Assembly: GCA_963819635.1 (NCBI GenBank)
Contig: CAWFWX010000006.1
Span: 124,001 to 188,000, forward strand
From: JACVRW01 sp963819635
Lineage (GTDB): Bacteria > Actinomycetota > Thermoleophilia > Solirubrobacterales > Thermoleophilaceae
Length of the DNA stretch: 64,000 nucleotides
Reading direction: 5' to 3'
Below, one piece after another: positions 40,157-48,264 of the stretch. Position 1 is the first letter of the stretch, and each line of letters starts with the position of its first letter. A program made the position numbers and the translations under genes. The notes beneath the pieces were generated by a model that saw only the letters and a program-made list of their open reading frames with translations, searched no databases and was not told where the DNA came from.

Positions 40157-40909
40157 GTGCCCTGGGAGGAGTCGCACTCGCCCAACTTCTCCGCTCGCCA
40201 CGACTCGTCGCAGCGCTCGGAGGCCGCCGCCGTGCTCGAGTCGCTCGAGGCGTTCCGGGAGGAGGTGGACGGGCTCTTCGAGCGCGCGCCCAGGGAGATC
40301 GCGGTCGTGCTCCACCCCCGTGCCGCGGCGCTGACCCTCGCGCATCCCTGGCTCCCGCTGGCGCGCATGGTCGCCGCTCCGGCGAGCCGCCGCTACTTCG
40401 CCGGCTGGTTCACCGAGGCCGACATCCACGTGCTCTCGCCGCCGGCGCTCGAGCGGCGCGCGTCGAACGTGGCCGGCTCGCGCGAGGCGCTGCTCCTCTC
40501 GCCGCTCCACGAGTACTCGCACATCGTCATCGGCGCGAACAACCCCGACCTCCCCCCTCCCTTCTCGCCGGCGGCGTTCAGGCGCTACGTGCGCTGGGCC
40601 TGGCTGTGCGAGGGCGGCGCCGTCTGGCTCTCGGGCCAGACGCCGTATCTGCGCGCCGCGATCGTCCGCCACCTGCGCGAGGGAGGGCGGCCCGAGTTCC
40701 CGCCCTCGGCGCGCGACGCGATGCTCCTGGGCGGGACGATCTTCAGCATGCTCGAGCGCGAGGCCGGCCCGGGCGCCGCCGTGGCGCTCGCGACGAGCCC
40801 GCTGGACGAGGCCGGGCCGCGGGCGGTGCTGCTCGACGCCTTCGGCCGCCAGCTCGCGAGCGTCGAGCGCGACTGGCGCGCCGAGCTCGACTCCCTATCG
40901 GCGTCCTGA
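40157..40909 (+). CDS. Putative metallopeptidase-like protein (HExxH ... E)
   Basis: A 250-residue protein with LSPLHEYSHIVIGAN (His118, Glu119, His122) and, 30 residues later, WAWLCEGGAVWLSG (Glu152), the spacing of a gluzincin active site (HExxH plus Glu). There is no signal peptide or membrane segment. The first 60 residues are helical with AVLESLEAFREEVDGLFERAPREIAVVLHP. This places it in the peptidase-MA-like group of unknown specificity. The start at GTG 40157 is immediately downstream of the repeat cluster. Confidence 0.68.
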   Translation: MPWEESHSPNFSARHDSSQRSEAAAVLESLEAFREEVDGLFERAPREIAVVLHPRAAALTLAHPWLPLARMVAAPASRRYFAGWFTEADIHVLSPPALERRASNVAGSREALLLSPLHEYSHIVIGANNPDLPPPFSPAAFRRYVRWAWLCEGGAVWLSGQTPYLRAAIVRHLREGGRPEFPPSARDAMLLGGTIFSMLEREAGPGAAVALATSPLDEAGPRAVLLDAFGRQLASVERDWRAELDSLSAS

Positions 40910-41827
40910 GGCGCCCACCACGGTTCCGCGCCCACCCCGCTGCTTGCCGGCCAGCAGGGCCTCGTCGGCGCGCGCGATCAGCATCGTCGGGGATTCACCG
41001 GTCCTCCACTCGGCCACACCCGCCGTGGCGGCGGTCGCGTCCCCGGCGATGCCGAGGTCCCGCATCGCGGCGGCGATGCCCTCCAGGGCTCGCGTGGCGA
41101 CCTCGACGGCGGTGCGCTCGTCGGCGTCGATCGCGATCACCGCGAACTCGTCGCCGCCGTAGCGCGCGACCACGTCGTACGCACGCACGGTCTCGCGCAG
41201 TGCGCCGCCCACGCGCCTCAGCACCTCGTCGCCCACCTGATGGCCGTGCTTCTCGTTCACCTGCTTGAAGTCGTCGAGGTCGACGATCGCCAGCGAGACG
41301 ACGCTGCCGCTCCGCCGGCAGCGCTCGACCTCGCGTCGCAGGGTGTCCTGCATCGCCGCGTGGTTCAGGCAGCCCGTGAGGCCATCGGTACGGGCCGCGA
41401 GCGCCAGCTCGGCATGCGCGCTCGCGTTGCGGTAGGCCGTCGCGGCCAGGCCGGCGAACTCGCTCAGCAGCTCGAGCTCATCGTCGCCGGCGGCCCGACC
41501 GTGGCCGAGCTCGACGGCCAGCACACCGCGCGGTTCCCCGTCCCAGCTCAGTGGCACGGCGACCGATCGCTCGCCGCACAGCGCCTCGCCCTGCTCCGCG
41601 ACCCGCGCGGCAATCCCCTCCGCGGCCGCGCCGATGACCTCGCCCGGGCGGCCGTAGGTGGCCTCCAGCCGGAGACCGCCGCCCGGCGTGCCGAGGAAGA
41701 CGTCGGCGCGCTCAGCGTCGACGACACGGGTGGCCGACTCGCAGACGCGCACCAGGAGGCGGCTCGGGTCGAGCGTCTGGTTGAGGCTGCGGGCGGCGGC
41801 GAGGAGACGGGACAGGCCGTCCTGCAC
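40895..41827 (-). CDS. GAF-GGDEF diguanylate cyclase
   Basis: A 310-residue protein with an N-terminal GAF-like sensory domain (about 1-135: SLNQTLDPSRLLVRVCESATRVVDAERADVFL...GVLAVELGHGR) and a GGDEF domain (about 145-300). The active loop is RYGGDEF, intact, preceded by DGLTGCLNHAAMQDTL and VDLDDFKQVNEKHGHQVGDEVLRRV, so c-di-GMP synthesis is expected. A classical RxxD inhibitory site is not apparent. Its 3' end overlaps the convergent metallopeptidase-like gene by 15 bp. Confidence 0.92.
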   Translation of the reverse strand: MQDGLSRLLAAARSLNQTLDPSRLLVRVCESATRVVDAERADVFLGTPGGGLRLEATYGRPGEVIGAAAEGIAARVAEQGEALCGERSVAVPLSWDGEPRGVLAVELGHGRAAGDDELELLSEFAGLAATAYRNASAHAELALAARTDGLTGCLNHAAMQDTLRREVERCRRSGSVVSLAIVDLDDFKQVNEKHGHQVGDEVLRRVGGALRETVRAYDVVARYGGDEFAVIAIDADERTAVEVATRALEGIAAAMRDLGIAGDATAATAGVAEWRTGESPTMLIARADEALLAGKQRGGRGTVVGASGRR

Positions 41828-41829
41828 GC

Positions 41830-42939
41830 CTACAGCCCGAGCGTCTTGGCGATGATGTTCTTCTGGATCTCCGACGTGCCGCCGTAGATCGTGGTCACCA
41901 CGGCCGTCCGGAGGTGCCGCTCCATGGGGTACTCGGTCGCGTAGCCGTAGCCGCCCATGATCTGGACGCCTTCGAGCGCCACCCGCTTCGCGAGCTCAGT
42001 GGCCGCGAGCTTCGCCATCGACGCCTCCTGCGGCAGCATCCGCTTCGGGTCCTCGTCGGTCAGCGACGCGACCCAGCGCACCAGGAGGCGGACCTGCGTG
42101 ATCTCGGTCGCCAGCTCCGCGAAGCGGTGCGACAGCGCCTGGAACGACCCGATCGGGCGGCCGAACTGTCGCCGCTCCTTGGCGTACGCCAGCGCGTCGT
42201 CAAACGCCCGCTGCGCCAGCCCGAGCGACGTGGCGGCCAGGATCGTGCGCTCGTAGTTGAGCCCCGCCATCAGCTGCGTCCAGCCGGCGCCCTCGGTGCC
42301 GAGCAGGGCATCCTCGGGCACGCGCACGCCGTCCAGGTGGATCTCGTTCGTCTCCTCACCGCCGAGCGTCGAGATGGGCGTGATGGTCATTCCGGGCGCC
42401 TCGCGCGGCACGATGATCATCGACATGTCGTCGTGGCGCTCGCCCGGTCCGGTTCGGCAGACGATCAGGATGTGGCTCGCCTTGTGGGCGTAGGAGCACC
42501 ACATCTTCGCGCCGTCGAGCACCCACTCGCCGTTCTCGCGGCGGGCGCGCGTCTTCAGCGCCGCCACGTCGGAGCCGGCATCCGGCTCCGACATGGCGAT
42601 GGCGAGCGTCCCGCCCTTCACGACGTGGCCGAAGTGCTCGCGCTTCTGCTCGTCGGTGCCGAAGCGGTTGAGGGCGCCGACCACGATCAGCGTGACCCCG
42701 TAGGCAGCGACGGGGATCTGGCCGCGGGTGAACTCCTCGAGAAACAGCGTCGCGTCGAGGAACGAGCCGCCGGAGCCTCCGTACTCCTCCGGGATCTGGA
42801 GTCCGTACCAGCCGAGCTCACCCATGCGGGCCGCGACCTCGTGCGAGTGCCCGTCGTGCTCCGGGCGGTCGAACGTCTCCCTTGCGGCGAAGTCGCGGAT
42901 CGCCGCGACGAACGCCTCCTGCTCCTCGCCGAGTCTCAA
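41830..42939 (-). CDS. Acyl-CoA dehydrogenase
   Basis: A 369-residue FAD acyl-CoA dehydrogenase: GLQIPEEYGGSGGSFLDATLFLEEF, LAIAMSEPDAGSDVAALKTRA (FAD site), WVLDGAKMWCSYAHKASHILIVCRTG, YERTILAATSLGLAQRAFDDALAYAKERRQFGRPIGSFQALSHRFAEL and EGVQIMGGYGYATEYPMERHLRTAVVTTIYGGTSEIQKNIIAKTLGL. The region GGTSEIQ usually follows the catalytic Glu, here in the preceding YGGTSE loop. It starts at TTG 42939 (TTGA overlap with the previous stop). It oxidises acyl-CoA to enoyl-CoA together with its neighbour. Confidence 0.9.
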   Translation of the reverse strand: MRLGEEQEAFVAAIRDFAARETFDRPEHDGHSHEVAARMGELGWYGLQIPEEYGGSGGSFLDATLFLEEFTRGQIPVAAYGVTLIVVGALNRFGTDEQKREHFGHVVKGGTLAIAMSEPDAGSDVAALKTRARRENGEWVLDGAKMWCSYAHKASHILIVCRTGPGERHDDMSMIIVPREAPGMTITPISTLGGEETNEIHLDGVRVPEDALLGTEGAGWTQLMAGLNYERTILAATSLGLAQRAFDDALAYAKERRQFGRPIGSFQALSHRFAELATEITQVRLLVRWVASLTDEDPKRMLPQEASMAKLAATELAKRVALEGVQIMGGYGYATEYPMERHLRTAVVTTIYGGTSEIQKNIIAKTLGL

Positions 42940-44156
42940 GCCTCCACGGGCTCCCGCGGCTTGAAGCGGTTCAGCTCGCGCAGCGCGATCACCATCTTGT
43001 GCACCTCGTCGGGGCCGTCGGCGATGCGGAGCCAGCGGCCCTGGCGCCAGGCTGCGGCCAGCGGCGTGTCGTCCGACATCCCGAGCGCGCCGTGGACCTG
43101 CATGGCGCGGTCGAGCACACGCTGGTGCATCTGCGCCGCGATCACCTTGATCATCGAGATGTCCTGGCGGGCGGCGCGCTTGCCCTCGGTGTCCATCCTC
43201 CAGGCCGCGTGCAGCACCATCAGGCGCGCCTGGTCGATCTCCATCCGCGAGGTGGCGATGAAGTCCTGCACGAACTGCTTCTCCGCCAGCGGCCCGCCGA
43301 ATGCCTCGCGGTCGTGCGCGCGCCGGCACATCAGCTCGAACGCGCGCTCAGCCGAGCCGATCGCGCGCATGCAGTGGTGGATGCGGCCGGGCCCGAGGCG
43401 GTCCTGCGCGATGGCGAAGCCGGCGCCGCGCTCGCCGAGCAGGCTGTCGCCCGGCACACGGCAGTCGTCGTAGCGGACCTCCCAGTGGCCCGGGCCCTCG
43501 TCGTGACCCATCACCGGCACGGGGCGGATGCCCTCGAACCCCGGCGTATCCACCGGCACGAGGATCATGCTCGCGCGCTTGTGGGGCGGCGCGTCCGGGT
43601 CGGTCACCACCATCGCGATCGCCAGAGCGGCGCCGTTGTAGCCCGACGTGAACCACTTGTGGCCGTTGATGACCCACTCGTCGCCATCGAGCTCGGCGCG
43701 CGTGACCAGCCCGGTCGGGTCCGAGCCCGCCACCTCGGGCTCCGTCATCGAGAAGCAGGAGCGGATCTCGCCGTCGAGCAGCGGCTGGAGCCAGCGCTCG
43801 TGCTGGGCGTCCGTGCCGTGCTCCGCGAGGATCTCCGTGTTGCCGGTGTCGGGGGCGGCGCAGTTGAACACCATCGGCGCGACGCCGTTCCGGCCCATCA
43901 GCTCGCAGAGCATCCCGTACTCCCAGTTGGTGAGCCCGGGGCCGAAGCGGTCGTCGGGCAGGAACAGGTTCCAGAGCCCCTCCGCCTTGGCACGCTCGCG
44001 CAGCTCCACCAGGATCTCGGGATACGGAACGCCCGGCCGGACCTCCGCGTCGAGCGCCTCGACGGCCTCGCGCTCCACCGGATCCACGTGCTCCTCCATG
44101 AACTCGCGCACGCGCTCGAGGAGGGCCGCGACTCGGTCCGACGGAGCAAAATCCAT
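42936..44156 (-). CDS. Acyl-CoA dehydrogenase (ACAD10/11-like)
   Basis: A 406-residue paralogue of the longer type: N-terminal helices FMEEHVDPVEREAVEALD, LPDDRFGPGLTNWEYGMLCELMGR, FNCAAPDTGNTEILAEHGTDAQHERWLQPLLDGEIRSCFSMTEPEVAGSDPTGLVTRA, GHKWFTSGYNGAALAIAMV, RIHHCMRAIGSAERAFELMCRRAHDREAFGGPLAEKQFVQDFIATSRMEIDQARLMVLHAAW and QVHGALGMSDDTPLA. The layout fits ACAD10/11-like enzymes. It is coupled to the second dehydrogenase downstream. The pair may form one fatty-acid or steroid side-chain pathway; no CoA ligase is nearby. Confidence 0.92.
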   Translation of the reverse strand: MDFAPSDRVAALLERVREFMEEHVDPVEREAVEALDAEVRPGVPYPEILVELRERAKAEGLWNLFLPDDRFGPGLTNWEYGMLCELMGRNGVAPMVFNCAAPDTGNTEILAEHGTDAQHERWLQPLLDGEIRSCFSMTEPEVAGSDPTGLVTRAELDGDEWVINGHKWFTSGYNGAALAIAMVVTDPDAPPHKRASMILVPVDTPGFEGIRPVPVMGHDEGPGHWEVRYDDCRVPGDSLLGERGAGFAIAQDRLGPGRIHHCMRAIGSAERAFELMCRRAHDREAFGGPLAEKQFVQDFIATSRMEIDQARLMVLHAAWRMDTEGKRAARQDISMIKVIAAQMHQRVLDRAMQVHGALGMSDDTPLAAAWRQGRWLRIADGPDEVHKMVIALRELNRFKPREPVEA

Positions 44157-44174
44157 GGCCGGGGAGCCTACCGG

Positions 44175-44659
44175 TCAGCCCTGGAGCAGCCAGGCGAGCA
44201 GCGCCGCCGCGCCGCCCCCGAGCGCGATCACCGCGGTGAGCACCAGCGGGCGCGGCCCGGTTCGCCCATCGCTGGTGGTCGGCGCCAGGTCGGCCTCGAG
44301 CAGCACCTCGCGCGCGGTCTCCGCACCGGACTCCGGCACGAGCACGTCGCGCGGCCCGGCCGCGAGGAAGTCGGGCACGTCGAACCCCGCCGTCCGGCGA
44401 AGCACGCTCGGCACCCCCCATTCGAGGAGGAGGCCCTGGATCAACTCGGCCTCCGACTGGTTGCGGCCGCCGGCCACGCGCACGAGGTCGCCCTCCGTGT
44501 AGACCGGGTTGATCTTGCGGGCGCGGTCGTGGGCGTCGCTAAGCGGCGCCTCGATCGGGTCGCCGCCCGTTTGCACGAGCGGCATCCCGCAGCTGGGGCA
44601 GAAGCTGGCGCCGGACTCGTCCTCGCGGCCGCAGCCGGGGCAGGTGAGCGGATCCTCAC
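44175..44659 (-). CDS. Zinc-ribbon plus DUF2007 membrane protein (frameshift near start)
   Basis: The body reads, after a zinc ribbon CPGCGREDESGASFCPSCG, MPLVQTGGDP, then the DUF2007-like domain VRVAGGRNQSEAELIQGLLLEWGVPSVLRRTAGFDVPDFLAAGPRDVLVPESGAETAREVLLEA, and a C-terminal membrane helix (PLVLTAVIALGGGAAALLAWLL). The zinc-ribbon part has no ATG, GTG or TTG in its own frame. GTG at 44659 (GTGA overlap with the JAMM gene stop) is one base out of frame; one extra C in GGATCCGC would join them (VRIPLTCPGC). DUF2007 proteins are putative signalling proteins. Confidence 0.65.
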
Positions 44660-45045
44660 GCGTCGAGGACGTCGAGCTCCTCCTCCTCCACTCGGCCGTC
44701 CGCGATCCGCCACACCCTGACGTCGGGCTCGTTCTCGAGCGACACGATCAGATAGCGCCAGTGCGGGTAGCTCGCGAGGTTGATGTCGGTCTGTGACGGC
44801 TCCGCCGGGCTCTTCGGATGCGAGTGATAGATCCCGACCTCGAAGCCCTCGTCGTCGAGCTCGTTCGCCGCGAACAGGCTCTTGTGATCCAGCTCGTACC
44901 CGTAGGGCGACTTGCGCGGGTTCTCGGCCCGCTTTACACCCTGCACGAGGCCCTGGCTCGCCCACAGGTATCCGCAGCACTCGTTGGGCGCATCGTCGCG
45001 CGCATGCGCGATCAACTCGTCCCAGTCGGCCCGCGAGATCCTCAC
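44656..45045 (-). CDS. JAMM/MPN+ metalloprotease (Mec-like)
   Basis: A roughly 129-residue single-domain JAMM (M67) isopeptidase. The motif is complete: catalytic Glu in ECCGYL, then GIYHSHPKSPAEPSQTD (H-x-H-P-x7-S-x2-D) binding zinc. In mycobacteria the homologous Mec protein cleaves the CysO-cysteine adduct in sulfur-carrier cysteine synthesis. Here cysM, a CysO-like gene and a moeZ-like gene lie within 6.5 kb. GTG at 45045 (VRISRADWDEL) is the expected start; an ATG at 45072 would overlap the divergent ferritin-like gene. Confidence 0.88.
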   Translation of the reverse strand: MRISRADWDELIAHARDDAPNECCGYLWASQGLVQGVKRAENPRKSPYGYELDHKSLFAANELDDEGFEVGIYHSHPKSPAEPSQTDINLASYPHWRYLIVSLENEPDVRVWRIADGRVEEEELDVLDA

Positions 45046-45082
45046 CGGCTGAAGGCTAGTCTGCGGCCGCATGGCGCCCCCT

Positions 45083-45620
45083 ATGACCCGGCGCGAGGCG
45101 CTCGGCGGCGCCGCGGCCGCGCTCGTGCTCGCATCGTGCGGGGGCGGGGACCCGCCGCCGTCCAGCGGCGCGAAGCCGGGCTCGGGCGCCGCTCTGCTCG
45201 GCTCGCTCCTGGCGCTCGAGCGCGCCTCGTTCGCGGCGTACGGCGCCTGCCTGGAGGTTCTGCGCGGCGATGCGCGCCAGCAGGTGCACGCGATCCGCGC
45301 GCAGGAGCGCGGCGCACGCCGCCAGGCTCGGGCAGCTGATCACCGATCTTGGCGGCGACCCGCCGCCGGGGCGCAGCGCCGAGGAGTACCGGCGCACGTT
45401 CCCGCGGCTCCGGACGCCGGCCGACGCGCTTCGCTTCGTGCAGGACCTCGAGGAGCGCCAGGTACGCGCGTACCTGGAGGCGCTCACCGAGCTTCCCGAC
45501 CTCGAGCTCCGGCAAGAGGCGGCAGGGATCTGCGGCGACGAGGCCAACCACCTCGCGACCGCCCGCGTGCTGCAGGGGCTCCCGGCCGCCGAGGGCCCGT
45601 TCGTGACGGGGGCGCTCTGA
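45083..45620 (+). CDS. Ferritin-like domain lipoprotein (frameshifted)
   Basis: N-terminal MTRREALGGAAAALVLASCGGG combines a twin-arginine-like start with a lipobox (LASC), so an exported lipoprotein is likely. A ferritin-like helical bundle follows (LLGSLLALERASFAAYGACLEVLRGDARQQVHAIRAQE / HAARLGQLITDLGGD...LRFVQDLEERQVRAYLEALTELPDLELRQEAAGICGDEANHLATARVL), with Glu residues that could bind metal. The frame shifts near 45310, where one extra C in GAGCGCGGCGCAC explains it. ATG at 45071 is an alternative start. Confidence 0.68.
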
Positions 45621-46040
45621 TGGCGGCGCGCTCCGACGCCGAGCTGCTGGAGGACCTCCTCGCGCGCGAGCAGCGGCTGCTGTCGGCCTACGAGGCGGCG
45701 CTGCGGCGAGGCGCGATCGACGCGACCCTGGGCGAGTCGCTGCGCGACCACGAGCGCGAGCACGTGCGCGCGCATCGAGCAGACGCTGTCGAGCACGGGG
45801 CGCCGAAATCCCCGCGCGAGCGTGCCGTCGCCGGAGCTGACCGAGGCACTCGGCGACGGCGACGCGTTCGCGCAATTCGCGAAGGAGCTGGAGGACGAGA
45901 CGGTCGGCATGTACGTCGAGGCGGCCGCCGGGGTGCGCGACCCGGAACTTCGCCGCCCGCTCGGCTCGATCATGGCCTGCGGAGCCGCCCATGTCGTGGC
46001 GCTGAAGGATGCATTAGGCAGCCGCTTCCTCGTGAACTAA
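45620..46040 (+). CDS. Second ferritin-like protein (frameshifted)
   Basis: ATG at 45620 overlaps the previous stop (TGATG). It has the ferritin-like pair of helices: MAARSDAELLEDLLAREQRLLSAYEAALRRGAIDATLGESLRDHEREHVRA, then after a shift near 45773 VPSPELTEALGDGDAFAQFAKELEDETVGMYVEAAAGVRDPELRRPLGSIMACGAAHVVALKDAL. Extra bases in CGCGCGCATCGAG break the frame. The two genes look like a tandem duplication and may form a heteromer near the Tat export protein encoded next. Confidence 0.66.
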
Positions 46041-46053
46041 CCTCCAGTGAGGA

Positions 46054-46249
46054 ATGGGCTTCATCTCCGCACCCGGGCCGCTCGAGTTGATGGTGATTCT
46101 CGTGATCGCGCTGATCGTGCTCGGCCCGCAGAAGCTGCCGGAGGCGGCCCGCTCGGTCGGCAGGGGGATGCGTGAGCTGAAGGAGTCGCTCACCGCGCGA
46201 CGACGACGACGAGCGCGACTCCTACGACGAGCCCAGCAAGGCCGGATAG
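46054..46249 (+). CDS. tatA: TatA/E-family twin-arginine translocase subunit (frameshifted tail)
   Basis: The first 50 residues are diagnostic: MGFISAPGPLELMVILVIALIVLGPQKLPEAARSVGRGMRELKESL, one membrane helix, a GP turn and an amphipathic helix. The tail frame goes off near 46195 in ACCGCGCGACGAC; the other frame reads an acidic tail (DDDDERDSYDEPSKAG) to the TAG at 46247-46249, typical of TatA. It forms the protein-conducting ring of the Tat export system. The neighbouring ferritin-like gene with an RR signal may be a client. Confidence 0.78.
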
Positions 46250-46252
46250 CCG

Positions 46253-47230
46253 CTACCAGAACGAGCCGCGCTCGAGGGTGCCTTCCTCCTCGAGCTGCTC
46301 GATCGTCTTGTTGTAGACGCCCGAGCTCAGGTACTTCCAGCCGTCGTCCGGCGCGATGAAGACGACGTTCCCCTCGTCGAGCTGCTCCGCGACGCGCACG
46401 CAGATCGAGGCGATCGCGCCGGTCGAGACGCCCACGAAGAGGCCCTCCTCCTCCATCAGCCGCTTGGTCCAGATGACCGCGTCGCGGTTCGAGACGAAGA
46501 TCTTCCTGTCGAGCAGCGAGAGGTCGATGATCGGCGGGATGTAGCCGTCCTCCAGCGAGCGGAGCCCCTGGACGAGCTCGCCCTGGAGCGGCTCGGCGGC
46601 CACGATCAGCGTGTCCGGGTCCTCCTCCTTGAAGCGGCGGGCGTTGCCCATGAGCGTGCCACCCGTTCCGAGTCCAGCTACGAACGCCGTCACGGTGTCC
46701 AGCTCCTCGAGGATCTCGACGGCGGTTCCGTGGTAGTGGGCGTCCGGGTTCGCCTGGTTGCCGTACTGGTACGGCATGTAGTAGCTCGAGTCCGCCTCGG
46801 CCATCTCGAGCGCCTTGGCGACGGCGCCGTTCGAACCCTGCTCGCCCGGCGAGTCGACGATGTCGGCGCCGTACATCCTGAGCAGCTGCGTGCGCTCGGC
46901 CGTCACGTTGTCCGGCATGACGACCTTGAGCGGATAGCCCTTGCGCCGGCAGATCATCGCCAGCGAGATCCCGGTGTTGCCCGAGGTCGGCTCGAGGATC
47001 GTCTGGCCCGGCCGGATCAGGCCGTCCTCCTCGGCGCGCTCGATCATCGAGCGCGCGACGCGGTCCTTGACGGAGCCGGTCGGGTTGTAGCTCTCGAGCT
47101 TGACGTAGATGCGAACGCCAGGCTTGGGGCTCAGCCGTCGAAGCTCGACCAGCGGCGTGTTGCCGATCGCCTGGACGATGTCGCCGTACTTGCCCCCGCA
47201 TGGCCTGTTATCGAGGCGCGGATCCAGCAC
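46253..47230 (-). CDS. cysM: Cysteine synthase, CysM-like (pyridoxal phosphate)
   Basis: A roughly 320-residue fold-type II PLP enzyme: DIVQAIGNTPLVELRRL, the PLP lysine in LESYNPTGSVKDR, EPTSGNTGISLAMICRRKGYPLKVVMPDN, VAGLGTGGTLMG and GVSTGAIASICV. Mycobacterial CysM uses O-phosphoserine and CysO-thiocarboxylate; the CysO/MoeZ/JAMM context favours that role here over O-acetylserine sulfhydrylase. The GTG at 47230 is nonstandard for length; ATG at 47201 (MRGKYGDI) would be the natural start if one G in a run of five is an error. Confidence 0.9.
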   Translation of the reverse strand: MLDPRLDNRPCGGKYGDIVQAIGNTPLVELRRLSPKPGVRIYVKLESYNPTGSVKDRVARSMIERAEEDGLIRPGQTILEPTSGNTGISLAMICRRKGYPLKVVMPDNVTAERTQLLRMYGADIVDSPGEQGSNGAVAKALEMAEADSSYYMPYQYGNQANPDAHYHGTAVEILEELDTVTAFVAGLGTGGTLMGNARRFKEEDPDTLIVAAEPLQGELVQGLRSLEDGYIPPIIDLSLLDRKIFVSNRDAVIWTKRLMEEEGLFVGVSTGAIASICVRVAEQLDEGNVVFIAPDDGWKYLSSGVYNKTIEQLEEEGTLERGSFW

Positions 47231-47244
47231 TTCAGAAAGTGTAG
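47229..47244 (-). promoter_or_regulatory. 16-nt box shared with the moeZ upstream region (copy 1)
   Basis: CTACACTTTCTGAAGT on the minus strand, just upstream of the likely cysM start at 47201. The identical 16 nt precede the moeZ-like gene at 51213-51228, and the next bases stay similar (TG, ATCC). TACACT fits an actinobacterial -10 (TAnnnT), so this may be a promoter or an operator of a common sulfur regulator. Confidence 0.6.
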
Positions 47245-47260
47245 TACCAGGTCACGCCGG

Positions 47261-47623
47261 TCACTCCAGGAGAAACGTGTCCTCGTGCGAGTACGGCGGG
47301 GCGCAGCAGCAGAGGAGCTTCAGCGGCTCGGCGCCGGTGTTGCGCAGCTGGTGGTGCGTGCCGGGCGGGATCACCACGGTGTCGCCCGCGGACACGGTGG
47401 CCTCCTCCTCGCCGAGCTTCACGACACCGCTGCCCGCCGTGAAGAAGTAGATCTCCTCCGAGACGCCGTGGTAGTGCTCCTCGGTCTCCGCTCCGGGCGG
47501 CACGGTGGCCTCGGCGAGGCTCTGGTTCAGGGAGTTGCCGGTGGGCGTTCCCGCCAGCTCGCGGATCTCCGAGCCGTCCTTGGTGATGAAGGGCTCCACC
47601 CGGTCGAGGTTCTCCAGCCGCAT
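47261..47623 (-). CDS. Cupin-domain protein
   Basis: A 120-residue single cupin. Motif 1 is ATVPPGAETEEHYHGVSEEIYFFTAGSG (HxH-x4-E), motif 2 AGDTVVIPPGTHHQLRNTG with a metal-ligand His, so a metal site is complete. The C-terminus has an unusual LLCCCAPPYSHEDTFLLE with three consecutive Cys. It lies upstream of cysM on the same strand. It may act as a thiol or small-molecule dioxygenase-like or binding protein; the Cys triplet is not part of the fold's usual site. Confidence 0.85.
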   Translation of the reverse strand: MRLENLDRVEPFITKDGSEIRELAGTPTGNSLNQSLAEATVPPGAETEEHYHGVSEEIYFFTAGSGVVKLGEEEATVSAGDTVVIPPGTHHQLRNTGAEPLKLLCCCAPPYSHEDTFLLE

Positions 47624-47641
47624 GGCCTCGACGCTACCGGG

Positions 47642-48217
47642 TCAGTCGCTCCGCAGCCCCTCGAGAAGCGCGAGCAGGGCGGGCTCGACCTCGCGGCGCG
47701 CCGCGTCCGGGTCGGGGGCGTTCGCGATCATCAGGGCGGCCTCGGTCATGGCCCCGATCAGGAGGTGGGCCAGCGGGGTGACCTCCTGCTCGCGGAAGAC
47801 GCCGGCGTCCATCCCGTTGCGGAGGCCGAAGGTCACGAGGCCGAGGCCGTAGCGCGCGTCGATCGCGCGCCACTCCTCCCAGCCCAGCACCGCGGGCGCG
47901 TCGATCAGCGCGATCTGGCGTAGCGCGGGATCGGTGCACGCGTCGAGGAAGGCGCGCACGCCGGTCACCGCCAGCTCCCACGGATCGTCGATGCCGGCGA
48001 TCCGCTCCCCGACCTGTGCGACGAGCTCCTGCTCCAGCTCCTCGTGCACGGCGCGGAACAGATCCTTCTTGTCGGCGAAGTGGTGATAGAGGGCGCCGCG
48101 GGTCACCTTCGCCCGGGCCGCGATCTCCTCTGTGCCCACCCCCGCGTAGCCGCGCTCGGCAAACAGGGCGCGAGCCACGCGCATCAGCTCCGCCCGGGTG
48201 GGCGCCCCCCTCGACAT
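47642..48217 (-). CDS. TetR family transcriptional repressor
   Basis: A 191-residue regulator from ATG 48217. The HTH is TRAELMRVARALFAERGYAGVGTEEIAARAKVTRGALYHHFADKKDLFRAV; the C-terminal ligand domain is helical (AHLLIGAMTEAALMIANAPD). It is divergent from the hydrolase gene at 48265 and its own start codon lies inside an inverted-repeat operator, so it probably represses itself and the hydrolase until a small ligand binds. Confidence 0.92.
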   Translation of the reverse strand: MSRGAPTRAELMRVARALFAERGYAGVGTEEIAARAKVTRGALYHHFADKKDLFRAVHEELEQELVAQVGERIAGIDDPWELAVTGVRAFLDACTDPALRQIALIDAPAVLGWEEWRAIDARYGLGLVTFGLRNGMDAGVFREQEVTPLAHLLIGAMTEAALMIANAPDPDAARREVEPALLALLEGLRSD

Positions 48218-48252
48218 ACAGTCTGTATGGTACGTGACATACAACCTGTATG
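48215..48252. promoter_or_regulatory. Twin operator of the TetR regulator
   Basis: Two near-identical inverted repeats, CATACA-GTC-TGTATG (48215-48229) and CATACA-ACC-TGTATG (48238-48252), centres 23 bp apart, occupy the space between the divergent tetR and hydrolase starts. The first overlaps the tetR start codon; the second precedes the hydrolase Shine-Dalgarno GGAGG at 48252. Confidence 0.85.
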
Positions 48253-48264
48253 GAGGTGGCGGGG

